Source: Euptelea pleiosperma
Taxonomy: Eukaryota; Streptophyta; Magnoliopsida; Ranunculales; Eupteleaceae
Direction of reading: 5' to 3'
NCBI GenBank assembly: GCA_035048495.1
Contig: CM068544.1
Location: forward strand, 16,176,138 to 16,240,137
DNA: 64,000 nucleotides
The number at the start of each line of letters is the position of its first letter. The first letter of the stretch is position 1. Below are positions 60,701-64,000 of this stretch, piece by piece. The notes under the pieces are model-generated. The model was not told the origin of the DNA. It was given only the letters and a program-made list of their open reading frames with translations, and did not search any database. The position numbers were made by a program, and so were the translations under genes.

Positions 60701-60915
60701 CAAAGGTCATTCTTTAGTGCCCTGTCATTTAATACATTGTCGAGAGAAATAATAGGATGTCATAGCTGCTAATTAACATATATCTTAACCTTGAACTGTT
60801 CAAAGTTTCATACCTGTGATAGCAATTGAGTGCTCTGAACCCAAAGATATCATTTTAATTCGGATACCATTCAAGCTGTCAACTTTACATGGTGTAGAAA
60901 CCGTCTTAGTTGCCC
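21771..60915 (-). CDS. RCC1-repeat family protein, 11 exons found, 5' end missing
   Basis: A host gene for an RCC1/UVR8-type beta-propeller protein. The exons give 266 residues plus a stop, about four repeat blades: GSEHSIAIT...[27 protein letters not shown]...[19 protein letters not shown]...[28 protein letters not shown]...[12 protein letters not shown]; and a closing [13 protein letters not shown] full propeller has seven blades, so N-terminal exons are missing. Ten of ten junctions keep phase at GT/AG borders and no internal stop is present, so the gene looks functional. Six introns are 92-150 bp; four are 3167, 6894, 7639 and 19929 bp and hold most transposons in the window. Relatives include chromatin- and organelle-associated factors and the UV-B receptor; the exact member cannot be assigned. 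Confidence 0.93.
21891..22830. other. RCC1 intron sequence, left part
   Basis: Non-coding. A 62-codon minus frame at 22452-22640 has no RCC1 or other recognisable motif and does not fit the phases of neighbouring exons, so it is not called. Confidence 0.5.
22836..23020 (+). mobile_element. LINE fragment (zinc-binding RT tail)
   Basis: Encodes [20 protein letters not shown] followed by [10 protein letters not shown], the zf-RVT segment that follows reverse transcriptase in plant L1-type LINEs. Only this piece remains. Confidence 0.7.
23060..24270 (+). mobile_element. 5' end of a copia element: LTR, primer site, start of gag
   Basis: TTGGTATCAGAGCC at 23970-23983 marks the primer binding site. 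The LTR lies to its left (left edge uncertain, about 23060) with a TATA-like TTATAAATACCC at 23281. Gag starts at the ATG at 24034 ([20 protein letters not shown]), shifts frame near AYW at 24107, and continues [18 protein letters not shown] to about 24265, where it is cut off. The gag opening resembles that of the SIRE-like element at the left of the window. Confidence 0.75.
24271..25057. other. RCC1 intron, non-coding
   Basis: AT-rich intron sequence with no gene or clear mobile element. Confidence 0.5.
25058..25137 (-). CDS. RCC1 gene, second-last exon
   Basis: Between CAG acceptor (25138-25140) and GTTTGC donor. Encodes [20 protein letters not shown] then HSSGGQL. Phase 1 in, phase 0 out. 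Confidence 0.95.
25138..25717. other. RCC1 intron, non-coding
   Basis: AT-rich intron sequence; nothing identified. Confidence 0.5.
25718..26527. mobile_element. 810-bp element with CCAAGGAAATAAATTTC terminal inverted repeats
   Basis: Begins CCAAGGAAATAAATTTCGG and ends CGGGAAATTTATTTCCTTGG, an exact 17-base inverted repeat. The subterminal zone is full of GAAATATTTCG palindromes. Flanks TTTCGT and TTTTGT agree at five of six bases. No coding capacity. A related copy in inverse orientation is at 57415-58514 and a diverged one near 49640-50290. Confidence 0.85.
26528..27131. other. RCC1 intron, unassigned
   Basis: No gene or recognisable element. Confidence 0.45.
27132..27634 (+). mobile_element. 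TRIM-type element: 5' LTR and internal part
   Basis: A short LTR (27132-27345, TGTGAACC...GCGTCA) is followed by a degraded primer site (ATATCAGAGC at 27351). A second partial LTR tail (about 27530-27584) with an intact TGGTATCAGAGC at 27589-27600 and 34 bases of internal sequence leads to the purine tract ACCGGGGG. Two family members appear fused here. No protein is encoded. Confidence 0.75.
27700..29605 (+). mobile_element. 1.9-kb internally deleted copia element with both LTRs
   Basis: LTRs at 27700-27886 and 29417-29605 (187 and 189 bases, about 96% identical by eye) flanked by the 5-bp duplication ACGGT. Primer site TGGTATCAGAGC is at 27887-27898 and purine tract GAGGGGGAG just before 29417. 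The leader joins reverse transcriptase directly near 28285, so gag, protease, integrase and half of RT are deleted. LTRs and leader match the element at 51741-55725, which keeps the missing half. Confidence 0.92.
28290..29409 (+). pseudogene. Copia reverse transcriptase C-terminus and RNase H
   Basis: Fragment starting at VCKLKK of the RT palm, with the catalytic YVDD motif in [10 protein letters not shown] (about 28467), broken by frameshift and stop codons (near 28528 and 28722). The RNase H half is open from 28747 to 29409: [53 protein letters not shown] and [20 protein letters not shown]. It ends [12 protein letters not shown]...IDIHAPT and a stop just ahead of the polypurine tract. Confidence 0.9.
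29763..30440. other. Unassigned, possibly a chromovirus-type LTR fragment
   Basis: TGTAGCACCTAGAA at about 29778 resembles the start of Ty3-type LTRs (TGTAGCACC / TGTAACACC), but no end, primer site or duplication was found. No gene. Confidence 0.3.
30640..31340 (+). mobile_element. LINE fragment (ORF2 C-terminal part)
   Basis: Broken frames give a (V)GDGNRV-like block with LWCGEDLL near 30690-30740, [15 protein letters not shown] near 30779, and the zf-RVT segment [13 protein letters not shown] then [12 protein letters not shown] near 31055-31135. This is the region after the RT domain of an L1-type element, with several stops and frameshifts. Confidence 0.72.
31341..32031. other. RCC1 intron, non-coding
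   Basis: No gene. About 31540-31600 (ATGGTTCAAAG...TCTCGGTTCATCT) shares short blocks with 63496-63620, suggesting a small dispersed repeat. Confidence 0.4.
32032..32082 (-). CDS. RCC1 gene, exon encoding [15 protein letters not shown]
   Basis: Donor G|GTAAAG at 32031. The chosen acceptor is AAAAG at 32084-32083, which keeps YVVQISCG and pairs in phase with the strong GTAAGG donor of the exon before. A better-looking acceptor TTGTGCAG would start the exon at 32068 and pairs in phase with the alternative donor at 32169. Confidence 0.8.
32175..32236 (-). CDS. RCC1 gene, exon encoding [20 protein letters not shown]
   Basis: Starts after TCTTAG at 32237 and ends at T|GTAAGG (donor 32174). An alternative donor AAG|GTTTGT would extend it to 32170. 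Both choices keep frame with the matching acceptor downstream. Confidence 0.85.
32368..32422 (-). CDS. RCC1 gene, exon encoding [17 protein letters not shown]
   Basis: Acceptor ACATACAG at 32423-32425, donor GG|GTATCT. The split Gly codon joins to CTNVIQ. Confidence 0.95.
32423..32639. other. RCC1 intron, non-coding
   Basis: Intron sequence beside the exon; nothing identified. Confidence 0.5.
32640..33597 (+). mobile_element. RTE-type LINE fragment
   Basis: Broken frames encode [20 protein letters not shown] (about 32872), the block [20 protein letters not shown] (33020), [20 protein letters not shown] and MWKTYFDKL up to 33215, [14 protein letters not shown] (33350), and a decayed LMSHTMKLWE / ENQFRFMP region. 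That order is the linker between endonuclease and reverse transcriptase and the first RT motifs of plant RTE elements. The fragment ends abruptly at about 33597 against an inverted copia fragment. Confidence 0.8.
33978..34002. repeat. Cytosine homopolymer, about 24 bases
   Basis: An almost pure C-run inside the decayed integrase. Homopolymers of this length are unstable and often miscounted. Confidence 0.8.
34378..34740. mobile_element. 363-bp non-autonomous element with GATTAATC subterminal repeats
   Basis: Flanked by the duplicated GTTATGCC (34370-34377 and 34741-34748; the preceding G also matches). Ends pair as CC(TAG)TCACAAA and TTTGTGAGG. The left third repeats CGATTAATCGG-type palindromes at least four times; the right third repeats CCGATTT and CCCGA. 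An 8-bp duplication with subterminal repeats suggests a hAT-type MITE. It interrupts the copia fragment, so it arrived later. Confidence 0.8.
36838..37203 (-). mobile_element. 5' LTR of the copia fragment
   Basis: TGTTGTAAATTAGATC...AACTCCAATA, about 366 bases, with CACGTGGG motifs and a TATATATAA box near 37000. Homologous throughout to 38623-38970. Confidence 0.8.
37204..38280. other. RCC1 intron, unassigned
   Basis: No gene or element recognised. A short stretch (37600-37760) repeats CAACTC and CCCAAGTC motifs. Confidence 0.4.
38281..38970 (-). mobile_element. Second copy of the same copia: LTR, primer site and leader
   Basis: LTR 38623-38970 (TGTTGTGATTTAGG...CTTCCAACA, 348 bases), primer site TGGTATCAGAGC on the minus strand at 38611-38622, and leader to about 38281 matching 36350-36830. 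The coding part is absent. It has the same orientation as the copy at 33598-37203. Confidence 0.85.
38971..39869. other. RCC1 intron, unassigned
   Basis: No gene recognised; may be untranslated or decayed LINE sequence leading into the RNase H fragment. Confidence 0.35.
39870..40028 (+). mobile_element. 3' end of a LINE (RNase H tail)
   Basis: Encodes [20 protein letters not shown], the C-terminal RNase H signature (...AND.ADALAK) of plant LINEs, followed by a stop, a short AT-rich tail and an A-run at 40016-40023. Confidence 0.65.
40062..40164 (-). CDS. RCC1 gene, exon encoding [16 protein letters not shown]...[10 protein letters not shown]
   Basis: Acceptor ATTTTAG, donor A|GTACTT. Phase 0 in, phase 1 out; the split codon AGT (Ser) is completed at 32422. 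Confidence 0.95.
40282..40328 (-). CDS. RCC1 gene, exon encoding [16 protein letters not shown]
   Basis: Acceptor TTGCAG, donor CTG|GTAAGT (consensus). Encodes the strand pair at the end of the second visible blade. Confidence 0.95.
40435..40480 (-). CDS. RCC1 gene, exon encoding [15 protein letters not shown]
   Basis: Acceptor AATGTAG, donor G|GTAATT. Phase 0 in, phase 1 out. Confidence 0.95.
40598..40640 (-). CDS. RCC1 gene, exon encoding [14 protein letters not shown]
   Basis: Acceptor TTATGCAG, donor AAG|GTATTT. The first base completes an AGT codon begun at 60571-60570, across the 19.9-kb intron. The alternative donor GGG|GTTAAG is less likely because LEGVKVKTVSAG is the usual family sequence. 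Confidence 0.92.
40641..41009. other. RCC1 intron, left edge of the 19.9-kb intron
   Basis: Non-coding. A (CA)n/(TA)n microsatellite lies at about 40909-40938. Confidence 0.6.
41010..41720 (+). mobile_element. Probable Ty3-type LTR (Tat/Ogre-like), edges uncertain
   Basis: A TATA-like CCTATAAGTAGGCACC near 41548 is followed by GACTTGAGCGTTGGAGAATT and TTGCAGGTCGTCCCCTGAGC, a combination typical of the R/U5 end of Tat-lineage Ty3 LTRs. No internal coding region follows, so it is a solo LTR or fragment. Confidence 0.55.
41721..42559. other. RCC1 intron, mostly unassigned
   Basis: A short (+) piece near 41886-41925 encodes [14 protein letters not shown], a zf-RVT-like LINE remnant. The rest, rich in ATGGATATGGATACAAATAC-like motifs, has no assignment. 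Confidence 0.45.
42560..44215 (-). pseudogene. LINE ORF2 C-terminal half
   Basis: Minus-strand order: decayed FADD catalytic motif near 44205, [28 protein letters not shown] near 44010-44040, [15 protein letters not shown] near 43930, a frameshifted segment (KITLIKS-like) to LMREFL, then the long frame 43787-43137 ([57 protein letters not shown]), the zf-RVT segment (43227-42967, [18 protein letters not shown]), and [17 protein letters not shown] near 42830. A short T-run at the left edge may be the poly(A) tail. The 5' part of RT is missing here. Confidence 0.85.
44225..44480 (+). mobile_element. Copia LTR tail, primer site and start of leader
   Basis: TGGTATCAGAGC at 44377-44388, preceded by an LTR end (CGATTTCTCC...TTACAACA) that matches the end of the LTR at 62404-62622. 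It marks the 5' end of an element of that family whose coding part is not present here. Confidence 0.75.
44505..44830. repeat. 41-bp tandem repeats in a copia leader, about 7 copies
   Basis: CCAGGCCTAG recurs at 44553, 44594, 44635, 44676 (CCAGGCATAG), 44717 and about 44758, each with CTGGAGAAGAGCC before and CCACTCCAGAAGG after. The array begins about 120 bases after the primer site. Two imperfect palindromes, AGGTGCAACCGCACCT and AGGTGCAGCCGCACCT, follow at about 44840-44900. Confidence 0.87.
44960..46330 (+). mobile_element. LTR-element 3' fragment, lineage unclear
   Basis: A short (+) frame with acidic [20 protein letters not shown] (about 45237) stops at 45329; the rest resembles an LTR that ends CCCGGATTCGGGGCGTGATA near 46330. 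A second copy of that terminus, CCCGGATTCGGGGCATGACA, ends near 55970. Lineage and the left edge are not resolved. Confidence 0.5.
46400..47860 (-). pseudogene. LINE ORF1 remnant (DUF4283-type)
   Basis: Minus-strand frames give [20 protein letters not shown] (about 47680), [29 protein letters not shown] then [20 protein letters not shown] (47535-47400), and a further frame at 46839-46423. This is the ORF1 type found upstream of L1-like ORF2 in plants. It lies on the same strand and upstream of the ORF2 fragment at 42560-44215, so both probably come from one LINE now split by LTR sequence. Confidence 0.7.
47900..48650 (+). mobile_element. Decayed Ty3-like gag region
   Basis: A (+) frame starting [19 protein letters not shown] at about 48091 continues through several stops ([31 protein letters not shown]), reminiscent of the start of Ty3 gag. 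Too decayed for a firm lineage. Confidence 0.4.
48660..49480 (-). mobile_element. Copia 3' fragment with RT-RNase H fusion deletion
   Basis: Minus strand: start of RT ([20 protein letters not shown], then [10 protein letters not shown] near 49200) is joined directly to RNase H ([20 protein letters not shown] near 49110), so most of RT and RNase H is deleted. After a frameshift it continues [19 protein letters not shown] and [16 protein letters not shown] to DIFKPA and a stop, then purine tract GAGGGGGAG and a 3' LTR remnant to about 48660. Confidence 0.82.
49640..50290. mobile_element. Diverged third copy of the CCAAGG-terminus element
   Basis: Matches the element at 57415-58514 in the same orientation over scattered blocks (AAAACCCCATTT, CATTCGTTTCCACTCC ATATGGTTG, GCTTGTT). 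Both ends are degraded. Confidence 0.55.
50291..51740. other. RCC1 intron, AT-rich, unassigned
   Basis: TGTAATACCCTGAACTTTT at about 50323 resembles a Ty3 LTR start, but the rest is AT-rich with no frame, primer site or clear end. Confidence 0.35.
52632..53760 (+). pseudogene. Copia gag with two zinc knuckles
   Basis: Starts [20 protein letters not shown] at 52632. Gag core: [15 protein letters not shown], a TAA at about 52761, [69 protein letters not shown] and [20 protein letters not shown] at 53277 follows SLN. Two knuckles, [14 protein letters not shown] and [14 protein letters not shown], lie at about 53417-53516. Only nonsense codons break the frame until the protease, where the frame shifts. 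Confidence 0.88.
53767..55725 (+). pseudogene. Copia protease, integrase and RT start (long open frame)
   Basis: Protease core [14 protein letters not shown] at the start, just after a frameshift from gag. Pre-integrase: [16 protein letters not shown] and [14 protein letters not shown]. Integrase catalytic residues: Asp in [12 protein letters not shown], Asp in LRSDQGGG, Glu in [15 protein letters not shown]; then [22 protein letters not shown] opens [20 protein letters not shown] and ends [12 protein letters not shown], where the element is truncated. The frame is open to 55783, but the last 19 or so codons come from the adjoining sequence. Confidence 0.9.
55726..55970. mobile_element. LTR tail fragment
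   Basis: Ends CCCGGATTCGGGGCATGACA at about 55970, the same terminus as at 46330. It abuts the broken end of the copia element. Confidence 0.55.
56111..59801 (+). mobile_element. 3.7-kb solo LTR with 5-bp duplication
   Basis: Starts TGTCACGCCCCCAAATCC and ends GGGTCACTACA, with AGAGT on both sides (56106-56110 and 59802-59806). The TGTCACGCCCC start and great length fit a Tekay/Del-type chromovirus LTR. Subtracting the 1.1-kb nested element leaves about 2.6 kb. No primer site or purine tract adjoins, so the partner LTR and interior were probably lost by recombination. Contains a (TA)n run near 57681-57711 and 30-35-bp direct repeats (CATCCAAAATCAACCCCC). Confidence 0.8.
57415..58514. mobile_element. 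1.1-kb CCAAGG-terminus element nested in the solo LTR
   Basis: The reverse complement aligns with 25718-26527 over nearly its whole length. The right end CGAAATTTATTTCCTTGG is intact, the left end is degraded (GTTAAATTTCACG). Flanked by ATGTAA on both sides (57409-57414, 58515-58520), inside a pre-existing direct repeat of the LTR. Confidence 0.8.
59943..60255 (-). mobile_element. 313-bp TRIM with 5-bp duplication ATATA
   Basis: Two 120-odd-base LTRs (59943-60068 and 60134-60255; TGTTGACAACCG...CCAACAACA) enclose 65 bases with a minus-strand primer site TGGTATCAGAGC at 60122-60133 and a minus-strand purine tract (GATGAGGGGGG) near 60070. ATATA flanks both ends. No coding sequence; too short to be anything but a terminal-repeat retrotransposon in miniature. 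Confidence 0.92.
60256..60569. other. RCC1 intron, non-coding
   Basis: Intron sequence next to the exon; nothing identified. Confidence 0.5.
60570..60663 (-). CDS. RCC1 gene, exon encoding [20 protein letters not shown]
   Basis: Acceptor TTACCTAG, then AT completing GAT (Asp). Donor AG|GTTGGA at 60569. Phase 1 in, phase 2 out. A closer acceptor (GATGAAG) would drop AspGlu; the longer form gives the usual [10 protein letters not shown]. Confidence 0.93.
60814..60915 (-). CDS. RCC1 gene, most 5' exon found
   Basis: Acceptor CTTTGCAG at 60916-60918, donor G|GTATGA. Encodes [20 protein letters not shown] then [13 protein letters not shown], the front half of an RCC1 repeat. It needs one base from a preceding exon, so the gene continues upstream. 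Confidence 0.92.
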
Positions 60916-61740
60916 CTGCAAAGTAATACAGAACAGCATCCATTTATTATCAAATCCAACAGATTATTAATTTAACCAATTAATATCCAATAACAAAAAA
61001 AGTACCAAGGGCTAAATAAGAAAAGAGAAAAATACGAAATTGATCTGTAATTTTCAAAGGTGATCATGCAAACATTATCATACTACTTGAATTCTAAACA
61101 TACACATATACGGCTCCACGTTTTCCACTTCACAGTTGGGATACTTCAAAAGGTAAATGACAAAGTTCTTAGTCCGCATGGATGTTTAGTCCAGCCCTTA
61201 ATAGAAATTCATACAAAAAATCAGCCTGTTTGATGATTTTTAGCAGTTGGTTTTAGTACTCAAAAAATGTGGTTGAATCCAACAGCTATAATCATGCCTC
61301 AAAATTACTAAAATCTAAGGGTAAAAGGATTACCAATTAGAGTGCTTTTTTGTGTTTTTATCCACCAAGGGTTGGGCTAAACATCCATGAGGTCAGTGGG
61401 CCCAAATCCAGATGGCATCAATGAGTAACAAAAATGGTGCTTCCATTGAGGTATACCTTATTTTATCTTTTCCTAAAAATAAGTTCTTCGATTAAAAGGG
61501 GAGGGGAGGTCCCACAACCTCAAAACCAAAAAGAGGGTTAGAGTTGAAGCCCTAACCCCATTTCCATCGCATGTGGCGCTAGCGGGGTGGCGGGATGATC
61601 AACGGCGACAATAGAGGTGATGGTGGTGATGACCGACGACGGCAATAGCAGCGTTGACGCCAGCGACAGGTGAGTCGTCTCCTTCTTCTTTTTCTTCTTT
61701 TGCTTCTTCTACTTCTTCTCCTTCTCAACGACAAATCCGT
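60916..61740. other. Upstream intron of the RCC1 gene, non-coding
   Basis: No exon that fits the RCC1 frame was found. A GAC/GAAG-rich stretch at 61600-61730 yields short frames on both strands but no domain. Confidence 0.45.
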
Positions 61741-61749
61741 GTCCGAATA

Positions 61750-62622
61750 CGTGTCCACACGTATGGACAAGCAGTTCGAAAGTTGGTTGGAAGAATATGT
61801 GCAACACAGGTTATCAATCAGTTCAGGCATGCTCCTTAGTGTTCGCATCTTGAGGCAGCTCACAGAGTCTTACACTACCTAAAAGGTTCACTAGGAAAAA
61901 AACTTATGTTTGGCAAGCATGGACATCTACAGGTTGAGGTCTATACAGATGCTGATTGGGCAAGATCAATTACAGACAGGAGGTCTACATTTGGATATTA
62001 TACCTACGTTGGGGCCAATTCGGTTTCATGGAGTAACAAGAAACAAGCAGTTGTTGCCCGTTCTAGTGCTGAAGCAGAGTATCGATCTATGGCTCATGGT
62101 GTGTGTGAGTTGCTATGGTTGAAGACTATGCTATCCTATACAAGAACCTATGAACCTATACTGTGACAATAAAGCGGCCATCAGTATTGCTCACAATCCT
62201 GTTCAACGTGACAGGACAAAGCACATTGAAGTGGATAGGCATTTCATCAAGGAGAAATTTCGCCGTGGTCTAATTTGTACACCTTATGTCAATATAGCTG
62301 ATCAAGTGGCTGACGTGTTGACTAAAGGTTTCAGTAAAGGTTGTCTGCAGAATATGTTATCCAAACGGGGCATGCTCGATATTTTCGCCCCAGCTTGAGG
62401 GGCTGTATAGTTAAGGGCTTATTTGTAATACTTTATATTCTGCAAAGATCTCTTTGTAATTATGGTGATAGTTCCAATATTATAAATATTGGTGAAATCG
62501 TGGAGCTCATAATGCTCTAAACGATTTCACCCTTTCTCATCTCCTTTTTTTTCTCTTCTTCTCTCTCTCTCTCTAACCCTAACTCTCATGTTCTCTTTCT
62601 TTCTCTGATTCTGAATACAACA
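61750..62622 (+). mobile_element. Copia 3' end: RT/RNase H remnant and LTR
   Basis: Fragmentary RKLVGRICATQVINQFRHAP (an internal deletion in RT), then HLEAAHRVLHYLKGS, VYTDADWARSITDRRSTFGY, ARSSAEAEYRSMAHGVCELL, a frameshift near 62140, [20 protein letters not shown] and [13 protein letters not shown], ending IFAPA-stop. 3' LTR 62404-62622 (TGTATAGTTAAGGG...GAATACAACA) has a TATA-like TTATAAATATTGG. Its end matches the LTR tail at 44225-44376. Confidence 0.85.
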
Positions 62623-62690
62623 TTAATCACAACACGAATATCGTACATTTGTTGAGGAAATTTGGTGACTTGGTATGTAGTAGCCCGCTC

Positions 62691-63489
62691 AAGTGTTGAG
62701 GTTGAGTATAGCGATGGCTCGTGCTTATGAGCTTACATGGCTTCAGAGTTTTCTTCATGAACTTAAAATCGAGGTTCCTCTGCTCATGGAGATGCATTGT
62801 GACAATCTCACCTCCATCCATATTGCAGTCAAATCCTGTGTTTCATGAGCAGAATAAACAAATTGAGGTTTATTGTCACTATAGCCAGTGCTAAGGCTGA
62901 GTATAGTGATGGCTCACACTGCCTATGAACTTACGTGGCATCGGAATTTTCTTCATGAACTTGGGAACGAGGTTCCTCTCCCCATAGAGATGCATTGTGA
63001 CAATCAGGCTACTATCCATATTGTAGTCAATCCTGTATTTCATGAATAGAATTACCATATTGAGGTTGATCTTCACTATGTCAAAAAGTCCCTGTTGGTG
63101 CAATTTCAACTCCTTACACCAGATCTTTAGATCAGCTTGCCGACATTCTGACCAAAGCTTGGTCCAAGACTGCCCATTCAGCAAGTGTACATGTTTGATG
63201 TTTGACATTCATGCTCCAGCTTGAGGGGGAGTGTAGGAAGATGTAAGACATAAAGGGTATTATGGTATTTGTAGGGGGCATCAGGCATGATAGGTATTTT
63301 TTGTGTTTTTAGTTTGGCAGACATGATTTATGTTGGGGGTATTTTTGTCAACATTATTGTCCCAACCGATTATGGGCAGTAATGTAATTGTACATCTCAA
63401 AATAAATAATAGTTTCAGGAAGAGAGGACTCACGCCTTCTCTCTCATCTTCTTCCTCTTCATCTTCTTCTTTCTTTCTTTATTCCTACA
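62691..63489 (+). mobile_element. Second copia 3' end with duplicated RNase H segment
   Basis: An RNase H piece (VEVEYS, ELTWLQSFLHEL, EMHCDN) is present twice, about 62691-62882 and 62883-63082, offset by about 192 bases. The second copy continues to LHYVKKSL and, in broken frame, to the purine tract GAGGGGGAG. 3' LTR 63232-63489 has mirror-image ends TGTAGGAA and TTCCTACA. A CT-rich pyrimidine stretch (CTTCTTTCTTTC) precedes its end. Confidence 0.85.
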
Positions 63490-64000
63490 TAACCAATGGT
63501 TCAAAGAATCGTTTTGTCTTGGTTTGTCTTGAAATGTCTCAGAATTTTGCCTAACCTAGATGGAACATATAGAAAGTTCCTAACGTTTCAGTTTGTCTCG
63601 GTTCATCTGAGTGAGACAAACCAAGACGATCGAAACATTGAGAAAAACTGTGAAGAAAAAGTGTATTTTTTTATGCTAAGTAAAATAACGTGGCACATTT
63701 TTTGGGCCCACCGACTCATTAATCTTTGAGCCAACCCTTGATGAACCTACACTAAAAATCAGCTTGATACATGATTTATAGCCATTGGATTTGAACATTT
63801 TTCCTCATGGACTTGGACCAATGTTCATCACTGCTTCTTAGACTGAAGTAGCCTTCATGATGAAAATTGCAAAAATCCGATGGCTAGGAATCATCCATCA
63901 TGCTAATTTTTTACTTGTAGATTCATGAAGGGTTGAGACAAACATTCAAGGGTCAGTGGGCCCATGGCCCCTAAAAAGTATACCACATGGCAATATTTGG
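63490..64000. other. Right edge, unassigned
   Basis: No gene. TTGTCTTGGTTTGTCTTG near 63515 faces GAGACAAACCAAGACGATCG near 63610, an imperfect inverted repeat suggesting a small MITE-like element. Text near 63950 (GGTCAGTGGGCCCATG) resembles 61395-61412. Confidence 0.4.

Noticed and set aside
61579..61882. Arg/Ser-rich frames on both strands
   Set aside because: Arise from a GAAG/CTTC-rich stretch; only the end (from about 61750) matches copia RT.

Overview
The window is repeat-dense plant nuclear DNA, almost certainly from an angiosperm; the species cannot be told from sequence alone. The evidence is Ty1/copia elements primed by initiator tRNA-Met (TGGTATCAGAGC sites on both strands), plant LINE and RTE fragments, TRIMs, a MULE with FAR1-type, SWIM and OTU domains, and a Plant Mobile Domain gene.

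One host gene is visible. Eleven exons of an RCC1-repeat (beta-propeller) protein lie on the minus strand between 60915 and 21771. All ten junctions agree in reading phase and the last exon ends in a stop codon. The 266 codons plus stop are spread over 39.1 kb. Six introns are 92-150 bp; four have swollen to 3.2, 6.9, 7.6 and 19.9 kb with nested transposons. The 5' exons lie beyond the right edge or were not recognised.

Layout. 1-8.7 kb: a minus-strand, pol-less, SIRE-like copia derivative (gag pseudogene, a 'putative plant transposon protein' gene, long LTRs packed with CCAATCGATTGG palindromes). 8.7-21.7 kb: the 5' end of another minus-strand LTR element, invaded by a deletion-derivative MULE (about 9358-10595) and an 8.6-kb MULE (10954-19556) with a 9-bp target duplication. 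The large MULE carries a transposase-OTU gene (+) and a Plant Mobile Domain gene (-), converging on a 114-bp hairpin-bearing tandem array. A probable solo LTR follows. 21.8-60.9 kb: the RCC1 gene, its introns holding a TRIM split by a 1.9-kb copia element, a sister copia copy with the complementary half of the coding region, a LINE apparently split by LTR sequence, an RTE fragment, a 3.7-kb solo LTR with another transposon inside it, and several non-autonomous elements. 60.9-64 kb: two copia 3' ends, probably within a further 5' intron.

Almost every transposon gene is broken. Several in-frame stops lie where Trp, Gln or Arg would be expected, one C-to-T or G-to-A change away, as expected from decay of methylated DNA.
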